Positions 44,678 through 53,269 of a stretch of DNA of 64,000 bases are shown here, in pieces. A program made the translations under genes and the position numbers. The first letter of the stretch is position 1, and every line of letters starts with the position of its first letter. The stretch is from Carboxylicivirga mesophila (lineage in GTDB: Bacteria; Bacteroidota; Bacteroidia; Bacteroidales; Marinilabiliaceae). Below the pieces are notes generated by a model, which was not told the DNA's origin, did not search any database, and saw only the letters and a program-made list of their open reading frames with translations. The stretch covers positions 1-64,000 of the forward strand of contig NZ_JAGUCN010000024.1 of the NCBI RefSeq assembly GCF_018271975.1. Direction: 5' to 3'.

Positions 44678-45904
44678 TTAAGCAAACTGTGCTAATGTTT
44701 TTTTAATAATGTCAATAGCTTCGCGCAATTGTTCTTCGTTAATTACCAAAGGAGGAGCAAAGCGTATAATGTGCTCGTGTGTAGGTTTGGCAATCAGTCC
44801 GTTTTCTTTCATTGCTACACATACATCCCAAGCTGTTTTACCATTTTTAGGCTTGATAGCTACCGCATTTAACAAACCTTTACCACGTACCAGCTCTATC
44901 ATATCGGATTCGATGCTTAGCATTTCTTCACGGAAAATTTTACCAAGGCGCTCAGCATTTTCAGCTAGCTTCTCGTCTTTAATAACGTCAAGAGCTGCAA
45001 TGGCCACTTTACATCCAAGTGGATTTCCGCCATATGTTGAGCCATGCTCACCTGGTTTAATTACCAGCATTACATCGTCATTGGCCAATACTGCTGAAAC
45101 AGGGAATACACCACCCGAAATAGCTTTACCTAAAATCAGTACATCTGGTTTAACTCCTTCGTGATCGCAGGCCAGTAATTTACCTGTACGTGCAATACCA
45201 GTCTGTACTTCATCAGCAATAAACAGTACATTTTTAGCCTTACACATCTCATAGGCTTTCTTCAGATAGCCTTCATCTGGTACAAAAACCCCTGCTTCAC
45301 CCTGAATAGGTTCTACCAGAAAACCAGCTACATTAGGATCTTCTAATTCTTTGGCTAGTGCATCCAAGTCATTGTATGGTACAGTTACAAATCCAGGGGT
45401 ATATGGACCGAATCCTTTGTACGAATCAGGATCGGTTGACATTGAAATGATTGTAATAGTACGGCCATGAAAGTTATCGGCACAAACGATGATTTTTGCC
45501 TGATTCTCAGGAATACCTTTTTTGTCGTATCCCCAGCGACGACAGAGCTTTAGTGCAGTTTCATCAGCTTCTGCACCGGTATTCATCGGTAATACTTTAT
45601 CATAACCAAAGTATTTAGCCATGTACTCTTCAAACTCACCTAATACGCTGCTATAGAATGCTCTTGATGTTAGTGTTAGCTGTTGAGCTTGTTCAGTTAG
45701 TGCATTAATGATTTTAGGGTGGCAGTGACCCTGATTTACCGCCGAGTAGGCTGAAAGAAAGTCAAAATAACGCTTGCCTTCAACGTCCCACACGTAAATA
45801 CCTTCGCCTTTTTCAAGTACAACTGGTAGTGGATGGTAATTGTGTGCGCCGTACTTATCTTCACGAGCAATATAATCTGCAGGTGTCATTTTCTTGTCGG
45901 TCAT
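44678..45904 (-). CDS. rocD: Ornithine--oxo-acid transaminase
   Basis: PLP enzyme converting ornithine and 2-oxoglutarate to glutamate semialdehyde and glutamate (arginine/ornithine catabolism, proline precursor). 408 residues; PLP-lysine K260 in [15 protein letters not shown], plus the [12 protein letters not shown] segment and [24 protein letters not shown] region typical of ornithine rather than acetylornithine aminotransferase. A -7-like TATTTTTG lies at 45954-45961 on the minus strand, about 50 nt before the start. It may connect to the arginine decarboxylase route at the window end. Confidence 0.92.
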   Translation of the reverse strand: MTDKKMTPADYIAREDKYGAHNYHPLPVVLEKGEGIYVWDVEGKRYFDFLSAYSAVNQGHCHPKIINALTEQAQQLTLTSRAFYSSVLGEFEEYMAKYFGYDKVLPMNTGAEADETALKLCRRWGYDKKGIPENQAKIIVCADNFHGRTITIISMSTDPDSYKGFGPYTPGFVTVPYNDLDALAKELEDPNVAGFLVEPIQGEAGVFVPDEGYLKKAYEMCKAKNVLFIADEVQTGIARTGKLLACDHEGVKPDVLILGKAISGGVFPVSAVLANDDVMLVIKPGEHGSTYGGNPLGCKVAIAALDVIKDEKLAENAERLGKIFREEMLSIESDMIELVRGKGLLNAVAIKPKNGKTAWDVCVAMKENGLIAKPTHEHIIRFAPPLVINEEQLREAIDIIKKTLAQFA

Positions 45905-46117
45905 AACAAAGATTTAAAAAGGTTATTATTCTCTAATTTATTTGGTTTGCTAGCAAAAATAGGAGAATTAGCGAGAAAAAAATGCCTTGAAAAGCTGAGT
46001 TTTATCATATTCGATGAGATTGCATCACGTAAAATAGATGCGCTGAAATGAAAAACAATTTCGCATTTAGTTGATATTAATTTATTTTTATCGGATTAAT
46101 CACGAAAAACTAATAGA

Positions 46118-46807
46118 ATGCTGTTTGGAGGAACACTGGTAAATGTGCTAACAGTGCTGGCAGGAAGCGCCATTGGAATACTGATAGGAAATCGCATTCC
46201 TGAAAAAATGACGAAAACTGTTTTTCAGGCTATTGGGCTTTTTACCATTGTTTTGGGCGTTGGTATGGCTGTTAAAGGACAAATGCTATTGATTATAGTG
46301 TTTAGTCTCATCATTGGTACCATTTTAGGTGAGTTGATGTCGCTGGACAAGCAAGTTGATGAGTTATCAGGAGTACTTAAAACAAAATTACGCTTAAAAA
46401 ATCCAAAGTTCGCTGAAGGTATGCTAACAGCGTTTTTGCTTTATTGCGTAGGATCGATGACGATTGTGGGCGCAATAGACGAAGGTATGGGCAATGGGTC
46501 AGAGGTATTAATGACTAAGGCACTTATGGATGGCTTTTCATCCATAGCTCTGGCTTCTGTTTTTGGAGTAGGAGTTAGTATGTCGGTGGTGCCTCTCCTT
46601 ATTTTTCAGGGTGGTATAACGTTGCTGGCCTATTGGTTGGGAGACTTTATAGGCAAGGATGTGATTACTGAATTAACGGCTGTAGGCGGTATTTTGTTAG
46701 TTGGATTGGGAATTAATATTTTAGAAATAAAGCAAATACGAATAATGAATATGTTGCCATCGTTAATTGTGGTGGTAGTACTGATTTGGCTTAATGCCTA
46801 TCTGTAA
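46118..46807 (+). CDS. DUF554-family membrane protein
   Basis: 229 residues, six to seven hydrophobic helices. Start GTLVNVLTVLAGSAIGILIG and LLYCVGSMTIVGAIDEGMGNGSEVLMTKALMDGFSSIALAS are the family's conserved blocks. DUF554 proteins are suspected transporters or channels of unknown substrate. It is the first gene of a tight operon and stops 23 bp before the kinase-RapZ fusion. Its partnership with cell-wall recycling genes in this cluster is a plain inference from position. Confidence 0.85.
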   Translation: MLFGGTLVNVLTVLAGSAIGILIGNRIPEKMTKTVFQAIGLFTIVLGVGMAVKGQMLLIIVFSLIIGTILGELMSLDKQVDELSGVLKTKLRLKNPKFAEGMLTAFLLYCVGSMTIVGAIDEGMGNGSEVLMTKALMDGFSSIALASVFGVGVSMSVVPLLIFQGGITLLAYWLGDFIGKDVITELTAVGGILLVGLGINILEIKQIRIMNMLPSLIVVVVLIWLNAYL

Positions 46808-46830
46808 ACAGATTAATAAAACAACACACC

Positions 46831-48267
46831 TTGGAAAAAGATACAAAGTCAATATTGATAGGGCTATTTGAGAAATGGGCTGGTGAAGAAGCGCGGTCTT
46901 TTGTTATGTTACCTCCTTCGGGTTCTTACCGTGAATACTACCGGATTGCCGGTCGCACCAAATCAGCCATGGGAGCCTATAATGCCGATGCAAAAGAAAA
47001 TCAGGCATTTTTGGAGTTTTCAAAGCACTTTAAGAACAGACAACTGCCAGTACCTGCTATTTATGGTGTTGATATGGATCATCATGTCTATCTGCAGGAA
47101 GATTTGGGCGATGTAACGCTCTATAGTTTTTTGCAAGGTATACGCAAAGGCAAAGCTTTTCCTGAAGAACTGGTAAGTTTCTATAAAAAAACCATTAAGA
47201 AGCTTATTTGCTTTCAAGTAAAAGGTGGCGAAGGGCTTGATTACAGCAAGTGCTATCCACGGCAGGCATTTGATAAGCAATCGATGTTATGGGATTTACA
47301 CTATTTCAAGTATTACTTCTTAAAACTGGCGCGGATTCCTTTCGATGAGCAAGCGCTGGAAGATGATTATCATCGTTTGATCGACTTTTTATTGGAGGTG
47401 GATCATGACTATTTCCTCTACCGCGATTTCCAGTCGCGTAATGTGATGGTGGTGGATGATGAGCCTTGGTTTATTGATTATCAGGGAGGCCGTAAAGGTG
47501 CCTTGCAGTATGATTTGGCTTCATTATTATTTGATGCCAAGGCTGATATGCCGAATAGTGTTCGTGAAGAGTTACTTAATTTTTATGTTGAGGAACTGGG
47601 TAATCACATATCGGTTGATAAGCACGAGTTTAAACAACATTATCAGGGTTATGTATTAATTAGAATTATGCAGGCCATGGGAGCCTATGGTTTCAGGGGC
47701 TTTTATGAAAAGAAAGAGCACTTTCTAAAGAGTATACCTTATGCTATAAATAATCTGAAGTATTTGCTGGAGACGATTGATTTGGGCATTGAACTGCCTA
47801 CGCTTTTTTCAGCTCTTACCAATGTTACTGAATCGGAGGAGCTCATGACCATTGGACAACGTAGCTCTCTGTTAACGGTGCGCATTAGCAGTTTTTCCTA
47901 TAAAAGAGGTATCCCGGTTGATGTGTCTGGTAACGGAGGTGGCTTTGTATTCGATTGTCGTGCTATTCATAATCCCGGTCGTTATCCTGAATATGCTGAT
48001 AAAACAGGCAAAGATGAAGAGGTGATTGCTTTTTTCGGTAAAGAACCTGAGATGGCTGATTTTCTGAATGATGTGTTTTCCCTTGTAGATAAGTCGGTAG
48101 AGAAATATATCTCCAGGGGATTTAAAAACCTGATGGTTAATTTCGGATGTACCGGCGGACAGCATCGTTCAGTCTATAGTGCCGAACAGTTGGCTTCCCA
48201 TCTTCAACATAAATACAAGTTAAATGTTGAATTAAAACACGTAGAGCAAGATATGAAGAAGCGATAG
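46831..48267 (+). CDS. AmgK-like sugar kinase fused to RapZ C-terminal domain
   Basis: 478 residues from a TTG start (no nearby ATG fits better). Residues about 1-325 form an aminoglycoside-phosphotransferase (APH) kinase domain: catalytic loop YRDFQSRN with Asp199 and Asn204 (His of the usual HxD replaced by Tyr197), and metal Asp216 in IDYQG. This branch includes AmgK, the anomeric MurNAc/GlcNAc kinase. Residues about 345-478 match the RapZ C-terminal domain, with FDCRAIHNPGRYPEY and the diagnostic GCTGGQHRSV (439-448). In E. coli that domain senses glucosamine-6-phosphate. The RapZ N-terminal Walker ATPase is absent. With murU downstream, a role in amino-sugar recycling is the best reading. 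Confidence 0.82.
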   Translation: MEKDTKSILIGLFEKWAGEEARSFVMLPPSGSYREYYRIAGRTKSAMGAYNADAKENQAFLEFSKHFKNRQLPVPAIYGVDMDHHVYLQEDLGDVTLYSFLQGIRKGKAFPEELVSFYKKTIKKLICFQVKGGEGLDYSKCYPRQAFDKQSMLWDLHYFKYYFLKLARIPFDEQALEDDYHRLIDFLLEVDHDYFLYRDFQSRNVMVVDDEPWFIDYQGGRKGALQYDLASLLFDAKADMPNSVREELLNFYVEELGNHISVDKHEFKQHYQGYVLIRIMQAMGAYGFRGFYEKKEHFLKSIPYAINNLKYLLETIDLGIELPTLFSALTNVTESEELMTIGQRSSLLTVRISSFSYKRGIPVDVSGNGGGFVFDCRAIHNPGRYPEYADKTGKDEEVIAFFGKEPEMADFLNDVFSLVDKSVEKYISRGFKNLMVNFGCTGGQHRSVYSAEQLASHLQHKYKLNVELKHVEQDMKKR

Positions 48268-48274
48268 TTTTGAT

Positions 48275-48415
48275 ATGGGAAAGAAGAAATGTAAAGATGT
48301 GGATAAGTTGAAAAATCCGATTATTAAAGACAGTCATAAGTACGAATGCAAAAAGTGTGGGCTAGGCTCTAAAAAAGAGGAAAACCTGTGCAAGCCAAAA
48401 AAAATTAAGAAGTAG
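48275..48415 (+). CDS. Small Cys-rich, Lys-rich microprotein (zinc-ribbon-like)
   Basis: A 46-codon ATG frame sits exactly between the kinase-RapZ fusion (7-bp gap) and the nucleotidyltransferase (1-base overlap of TAG and GTG). The product has C6, then C25 and C28 (YECKKCG) and C39, with over a third Lys, so it can bind one metal ion and perhaps RNA or DNA. The tight spacing and in-frame cysteines support a true gene too short for routine calling. No function is known. Confidence 0.7.
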   Translation: MGKKKCKDVDKLKNPIIKDSHKYECKKCGLGSKKEENLCKPKKIKK

Positions 48416-49140
48416 TGAATGCCATGATATTTGCGGCGGGTCTGGGTACCCGTCTGAAACCTCTTACCAATCAACTCCCTAAAGCACTGGCTCCTTTCAA
48501 CGGGCAACCTTTGTTGGCTCATGCCATCAATAGTCTAAAGGGTCTCAGTATTGAACGCATTGTAGTGAATGTACACCATTTTGCAAGCCAAATTATTGAT
48601 TACATTGAAAGCAATGATTGGTGGACTGAAGTGCTCATTTCCAATGAATCAGATGAACTGCTGGATACGGGGGGTGGACTATTGCGAGCCCAATCTTTAT
48701 TCATTCCAAATAAGTCAATACTAGTAAGAAATGTAGATATTGTCACATCTACAAATCTAGAAAGTTTCATATATTCGCATCAGCAAAATGGCAATGATGC
48801 AACTTTGATGGTAAAGAACCGTAATACATCACGTTACCTGCAGTTTAATAATGATATGCAACTTTGTGGTTGGCGAAATGCCAAAACAGGTGAGCACATC
48901 GAAGTGCTGGCTTGTGATCACCTAAAGGAAATGGCCTTTAGTGGGATACACATGATTGAACCACATTTGCTTAATAAATTAGGAGGAGAGCGGGTTTTTT
49001 CAATCATCAAAGCATACCTGCAATTGGCACAGGATTTGCAAATCAGGGGCTTTTCTGTAGCTGATGATGACGCCTGGTTCGATGTAGGAACCATTGAAAA
49101 ATTAAGACAAGCAGAACAATATTATAAATCAGGGAAATAA
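48415..49140 (+). CDS. Sugar-phosphate nucleotidyltransferase (MurU-like)
   Basis: 241 residues, NTP-transferase fold: MIFAAGLGTRLKPLTNQLPKAL (nucleotide loop GxGTRxxPxTxxxPK), VVNVHHFASQI, a TGGGLLRAQ loop, VRNVDI metal Asp, and DDDAWFDVGTIEKLRQAE at the end. Length and VNVHHF favour MurU, the MurNAc-1-phosphate uridylyltransferase, over RmlA/GlmU-type enzymes. The frame can begin at a GTG overlapping the previous stop by one base, or at an ATG at 48424. With the AmgK-like kinase it would make UDP-MurNAc from recycled sugar. Ten bp before nhaA. Confidence 0.83.
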   Translation: MNAMIFAAGLGTRLKPLTNQLPKALAPFNGQPLLAHAINSLKGLSIERIVVNVHHFASQIIDYIESNDWWTEVLISNESDELLDTGGGLLRAQSLFIPNKSILVRNVDIVTSTNLESFIYSHQQNGNDATLMVKNRNTSRYLQFNNDMQLCGWRNAKTGEHIEVLACDHLKEMAFSGIHMIEPHLLNKLGGERVFSIIKAYLQLAQDLQIRGFSVADDDAWFDVGTIEKLRQAEQYYKSGK

Positions 49141-49150
49141 TTAGAACAAT

Positions 49151-50530
49151 ATGAACGAAATTCAAAGTGGAACCGGGAGGCGGAGGTTAGGCGACCCGCT
49201 TCAGCAATTTATTAAGTTTTTCACTAATGGTAGTGCCTTATTAATGATGGCAACTGCAGTAGCCGTTATCTGGGCTAATGTTGATCATGACAGCTACCAC
49301 CATTTCTGGCATAGTACTTTTGGTATATCATCAGGATTGTTTTCTGTTGAAATGGGACTGACGCACTGGATTAATGATGGACTCATGGCCATCTTCTTCT
49401 TTGTGGTTGGTTTGGAGATTAAACGTGAGTTTTTGGCTGGTGAGCTAAGTTCTTTTAAGCAGGCTTCATTGCCAATATTTGCTGCTATCGGCGGGATGGT
49501 GGTGCCAATCATCTTATACTTCAGTTTTGGGTTTGAAGGTACAGCCTCTAAAGGATGGGGTATTCCAATGGCTACCGATATTGCGTTTTCATTAGGTATT
49601 TTGTCCCTTCTGGGAAAACGCGTTCCGCTGGCTTTAAAGGTGTTTCTGACCGCATTGGCCATTGTTGATGACCTTGGAGCTGTTTTGGTTATCGCACTGT
49701 TTTACGGTGGCGATTTGAACTGGACGTACCTGATGATAGCTGGTATTCTGTTATTGGTATTAACAGTTGCCAATCTAAAAAATATTCAAGACCTGAAGAT
49801 CTACACTTTCTTAGGCTTTATTATTTGGTACCTGTTTTTGCAGTCAGGTGTTGATGGTCCGGGTTCAGGCTTACATGCTACTATTGCCGGTGTGCTTATT
49901 GCCTTTACCATTCCTGCTCGTCCAAAGGTACATATCAACGAATTTTTGGCACGCATCAAGTCCGGGCTGACACGCTTCGATTCGGTTCCTAAGAGTGAAA
50001 ACGAACGTGTGTTGACCGATGATCAGTTGTACGCCATTAATGATGTTGAGTACAGTGTAAAAAAGGTTCAGAGTCCATTGCAATATATCGAGCACCAATT
50101 CCATGGTTTTATAAGCTTATTCGTCCTGCCAATATTTGCTTTGGCAAACGCGGGTGTTACCTTGGTGCATCATGGCGATGGAGGCGGTGACGTATTTACA
50201 ACTTTATCGTTTGCCATAGCCTTTAGTCTGGTAGCCGGAAAGGGTATTGGTATCACGGTATTTTCATGGTTGGCTGTTCGATTGGGCTTTGCTGTAAAGC
50301 CTAAAAGATCATCATGGATGTCATTCCTTGGACTGGGTTTCCTGGGAGGTATTGGTTTTACCATGTCCATCTTTATTGCCAGCCTTGGCTTCAAGGAGAG
50401 TGCCGAACTGCTTAATCAGGCTAAAATAGGTATCTTTGTTGGTTCTATTGTGGCTGGTCTGTTTGGTTTTTATTTGTTGAAATACTCGTTGAAAAAAGAC
50501 GAAGAGCGGAAGCCAATTCCAACACGATAA
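49151..50530 (+). CDS. nhaA: Na+/H+ antiporter NhaA
   Basis: 459-residue inner-membrane sodium/proton antiporter for Na+ extrusion and pH balance. The transport-site pair Asp173-Asp174 sits in AIVDDLGAVLVIAL; VVGLEIKREFLAGEL and GIPMATDIAFSLGIL are classic NhaA stretches. An internal cytoplasmic insertion (about 265-320, HINEFLARIKSGL...) makes it longer than E. coli NhaA, as in other Bacteroidota. Last gene of the DUF554-kinase-ZnR-MurU operon; terminator follows. Functional link to the upstream genes is unclear. Confidence 0.95.
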   Translation: MNEIQSGTGRRRLGDPLQQFIKFFTNGSALLMMATAVAVIWANVDHDSYHHFWHSTFGISSGLFSVEMGLTHWINDGLMAIFFFVVGLEIKREFLAGELSSFKQASLPIFAAIGGMVVPIILYFSFGFEGTASKGWGIPMATDIAFSLGILSLLGKRVPLALKVFLTALAIVDDLGAVLVIALFYGGDLNWTYLMIAGILLLVLTVANLKNIQDLKIYTFLGFIIWYLFLQSGVDGPGSGLHATIAGVLIAFTIPARPKVHINEFLARIKSGLTRFDSVPKSENERVLTDDQLYAINDVEYSVKKVQSPLQYIEHQFHGFISLFVLPIFALANAGVTLVHHGDGGGDVFTTLSFAIAFSLVAGKGIGITVFSWLAVRLGFAVKPKRSSWMSFLGLGFLGGIGFTMSIFIASLGFKESAELLNQAKIGIFVGSIVAGLFGFYLLKYSLKKDEERKPIPTR

Positions 50531-50544
50531 TAATATCAATTAAA

Positions 50545-50569
50545 GGAGTGTGAATAACACTCCTTTTTT
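50545..50569 (+). terminator. Intrinsic terminator after nhaA
   Basis: Perfect 7-bp stem (50545-50551 with 50557-50563), 5-nt loop, then T-run. Confidence 0.85.
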
Positions 50570-50571
50570 AT

Positions 50572-50601
50572 TTGCTACGATTATCAGACTATATACATTT
50601 G
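50572..50601 (+). promoter_or_regulatory. Bacteroidota-type promoter of the EamA transporter gene
   Basis: TTG (50572-50574), 19-nt spacer, TACATTTG (50594-50601): both elements and the spacing match the Bacteroidota primary-sigma consensus. The ATG follows 16 nt after the -7 box. Confidence 0.65.
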
Positions 50602-50617
50602 CAACTTTACTAGCTTC

Positions 50618-51526
50618 ATGAATCAATATATTACATCGCATTTGGGAGAGCTGGCAGCTCTGATTACAGCTGTATGCTGGACGTTTACCTCACTTTCATT
50701 TGAGTCTGCTGGTAAAAAGGTGGGATCAATGTCTGTTAATATCATTCGATTGGTAATGGCAATCGGTCTACTTGGTACACTGCAATATATTCGTTTTGGT
50801 TACTTCTTTCCTGAAGGAGCTACCAGTTATCAATGGATATGGTTATCAATAAGTGGCTTGGTTGGCTTTGTAATTGGAGATATGTTGCTGTTTCAGGCTT
50901 TTGTAGTAGTAGGGGCACGTATTTCAATGCTGGTTATGTCATTATCACCACCTTTGGCAGCGTTGTTTGGCTGGTTGTTGCTGGGCGAGCAACTATTGAT
51001 GAGTCACATAGTGGGCATGGTGGTTACTATTTCCGGCATTGCACTGGTAATTTTAGGAAAGCCCGTCAAAGGCAAACGTATTGAGGTTAAGTATCCGGTT
51101 CGTGGAGTTTTACTGGCTTTTGGCGGTGCAACAGGCCAGGGGTTAGGACTGGTACTAAGTAAATTAGGAATGGGAGATTATGATCCTGCATCGGCCACTA
51201 TGATACGCGTTATTGCCGGTACCATTGGTTTTGCAGTGCTCTTCATCTTTACGGGTCACTGGCCAAAAGTTATTAAAGCAATCACATACGGAGCTGCCAT
51301 GGTGCGTATTTCCATTGGTGCTTTCTTTGGTCCATTTCTGGGTGTTTCATTTTCGCTGTTGGCCATCAAATATACTACAACAGGTGTTGCTTCGACAATT
51401 ATGTCAATTGTGCCCGTATTAATTATACCACCAGCCATCTTACTGTTTAAAGAAAAAGTATCACTAAAAGAGGTGGCAGGAGCGACATTGGCTGTTTTGG
51501 GAGTCGCAGTGCTGTTTTGGTTCTAA
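50618..51526 (+). CDS. EamA/DMT-family transporter
   Basis: 302 residues forming ten helices as two EamA repeats (about 9-145 and 160-300). Features: LAALITAVCWTFTSLSFESAG start and ISGLVGFVIGDMLLFQAFVVVGARISMLVMSLSPPLAALFG, typical of the drug/metabolite transporters. Substrate unknown. Its last four bases overlap the stop end of the convergent PAP2 gene, so there is no space for a separate terminator. Confidence 0.87.
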   Translation: MNQYITSHLGELAALITAVCWTFTSLSFESAGKKVGSMSVNIIRLVMAIGLLGTLQYIRFGYFFPEGATSYQWIWLSISGLVGFVIGDMLLFQAFVVVGARISMLVMSLSPPLAALFGWLLLGEQLLMSHIVGMVVTISGIALVILGKPVKGKRIEVKYPVRGVLLAFGGATGQGLGLVLSKLGMGDYDPASATMIRVIAGTIGFAVLFIFTGHWPKVIKAITYGAAMVRISIGAFFGPFLGVSFSLLAIKYTTTGVASTIMSIVPVLIIPPAILLFKEKVSLKEVAGATLAVLGVAVLFWF

Positions 51527-52242
51527 CCTGTAATTTTCAGCATCACCTTGGCTGCTGTGAGCAAAGTACCTGTCATAATGATGATGGTGAAGAAAATCAA
51601 CCTGGCATCAGTGCCGAATGATTCAGCCAGTCCCGACTTCAACAGGCGTTTGTTATGATGCGATATAACCACAAACCGTGGTATAACTCTCAGGTAAAGG
51701 CCATATATAATTCGTCCCAGAATAATGCCCAGTAAGAATCCTCCAATGATATCGCCAGGGAAGTGTACGCCCATGTAAATGCGTGAATAGGCGTTAATCG
51801 TTGCCCAAAGGAAAATAAATAGGGTGTAAGCTTTGTTTCTGAATAGAAGTGATGTAAACATGGCTAAGCCAAAGGAGTTTGTGGCATGAGATGATACAAA
51901 GCCATATAAACCACCCCGTTTGCCATTTATTAAGTGTATCAGGTACTTTAGTTCTTCATCGTGCGAGGGGCGTAACCGTTCAACTCCGTTCTTAAACACA
52001 TTGGTTGATATCTGATCGCATAATACGATTAATACTGCTATGGCTAGCATGGTAACTAATCCGCGTACACCATGGTTCTTAAAAATCACATAGGCGATGA
52101 CTAAATATAGAGGTAACCATACTTCTTTACTGGTAAACATCCAAAAGAAGTTGTCCCAATAGCCATTGTGAAAACTGTTTAAAAATAGAAGAAGTTCTTT
52201 ATCCAGTTCGATTAACGATTGCAAAAGCCCCATGTTTTTCAA
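51523..52242 (-). CDS. PAP2-family membrane phosphatase
   Basis: 239 residues, six helices. The three catalytic segments of the lipid phosphatase family are present: KNGVERLRPSH, SSHATNSFG (with the HxxxxxF pattern; PSGH altered to SSHA) and RIYMGVHFPGD (His-Asp). The probable substrate is undecaprenyl pyrophosphate or a phospholipid phosphate, acting on the periplasmic face. ATG either at 52242 or three codons later. Convergent overlap of 4 bp with the EamA gene. Confidence 0.9.
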   Translation of the reverse strand: MKNMGLLQSLIELDKELLLFLNSFHNGYWDNFFWMFTSKEVWLPLYLVIAYVIFKNHGVRGLVTMLAIAVLIVLCDQISTNVFKNGVERLRPSHDEELKYLIHLINGKRGGLYGFVSSHATNSFGLAMFTSLLFRNKAYTLFIFLWATINAYSRIYMGVHFPGDIIGGFLLGIILGRIIYGLYLRVIPRFVVISHHNKRLLKSGLAESFGTDARLIFFTIIIMTGTLLTAAKVMLKITG

Positions 52243-52378
52243 TTTAGATCCCGAAATTAAACTTTTCTAATTGAAATATCAGTTGTCTGATTAAGAATAA
52301 TAAAATTTAATACACTCTTTCACTAAGTATTGCTGTTAAAAAGTTATTAAAATGTAACAAGGCTCGTTAAAAAAATTG

Positions 52379-52386
52379 TATAATTG
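52379..52386 (+). promoter_or_regulatory. Possible -7 element of the metal efflux operon
   Basis: TATAATTG, one change from the -7 consensus, lies only 5 nt before the first ATG of the efflux operon. If used, the first gene would be nearly leaderless or start at the inner ATG at 52413. No metal-regulator gene or operator repeat was recognised next to it. Confidence 0.35.
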
Positions 52387-52391
52387 CAACC

Positions 52392-52829
52392 ATGCATAAG
52401 TGGCGTTCACATATGGCATTTCTTCTATTGGCGATATACAGTGTTGTTTTCGCCCATAATGTTATACCCCATCATCATCATATGGACTTGGGGGCCAATG
52501 TGGTGGCAATGTTTTGTGACGAAGATGCCACGCATCATCACCACGAAGGCCATGGCTCTCATCAGCATCATTTCTCCGGTATTCAGCATAGTGATGCTAA
52601 CCTGACACATGAGCATAATAATGAGGAGCATGCCGCTTGCCATTTTGATGTGCGACCGGTGGCAGCTAAATCACTTGATTTTCATCCTTACCTGGTTGTT
52701 AATCATACTTTTCAGTTGCAGGTATCAGTAAAAGAACTTCCTAAATACGATATTGATCACAGCCCGATTAAGTTTCCCGAGGGCTACAATTTCGCGGTCC
52801 CGTTGAGGGCACCGCCTGTCTCTGTATGA
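52392..52829 (+). CDS. His-rich exported protein at the head of the metal efflux operon
   Basis: 145 residues: short basic N-terminus, one hydrophobic signal (MAFLLLAIYSVVFAHN), then clusters of His (IPHHHHMDLG, ATHHHHEGHGSHQHH, THEHNNEEHAACH) and a beta-type C-terminal part. Dense His suggests binding of Zn, Cu, Ni or Co in the periplasm or outer leaflet. I recall related short HHHH proteins in Bacteroidota metal operons but no activity. First of five genes ending with the efflux channel, spacing 83 bp to the next. Confidence 0.72.
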   Translation: MHKWRSHMAFLLLAIYSVVFAHNVIPHHHHMDLGANVVAMFCDEDATHHHHEGHGSHQHHFSGIQHSDANLTHEHNNEEHAACHFDVRPVAAKSLDFHPYLVVNHTFQLQVSVKELPKYDIDHSPIKFPEGYNFAVPLRAPPVSV

Positions 52830-52912
52830 TTTGTTTCTAAGAAATTAACAACCATTGTATTCAATATAGGATGGTTGCAACTTACTATTTACTAACATTC
52901 AATCTTTAAATC

Positions 52913-53185
52913 ATGCAGAAATTACTATTTATTCTGGCTGTATCAGCCTTAATTCTATCATCGTGTGGAACCAAAAAAGCAGAGCAAAAAGAAGGTACTC
53001 ATGTTCATGAAGACGGAAGCGTTCATGAAGCACACGAGCATGCCACTCCTCAGCAGGAAACTTTCGAAGTTAAAGAGAAAGGTTGCTCGGCTGAATGTGC
53101 CAAAGATAGTTGCGACAGCGCAACAAAATCTGAAGAGAAGCACGACCACGACCATGAGCATGGCCATGATCATTCACACGAGTAG
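52913..53185 (+). CDS. Small His/Cys-rich lipoprotein
   Basis: 90 residues with a lipoprotein signal (ALILSSC, Cys18). The mature part has GTHVHEDGSVHEAHEHA, a Cys trio (KGCSAECAKDSC) and a C-terminal HDHDHEHGHDHSHE tract, about one His in four residues. This is a periplasmic metal buffer or chaperone candidate feeding the adjacent pump. No named family recognised. 84 bp before the adaptor gene. Confidence 0.75.
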   Translation: MQKLLFILAVSALILSSCGTKKAEQKEGTHVHEDGSVHEAHEHATPQQETFEVKEKGCSAECAKDSCDSATKSEEKHDHDHEHGHDHSHE

Positions 53186-53269
53186 AAGGTATTAGCAAAC
53201 TTAAGCAGGATTTGTACCTGTTTTAAGTTTGCTTTACACACGACAAAGATTGAATTAAAAAATATTTTG

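Noticed and set aside
44709-45164. 151-codon plus-strand frame
   Set aside because: Antisense shadow of rocD, whose motifs are intact on the other strand.
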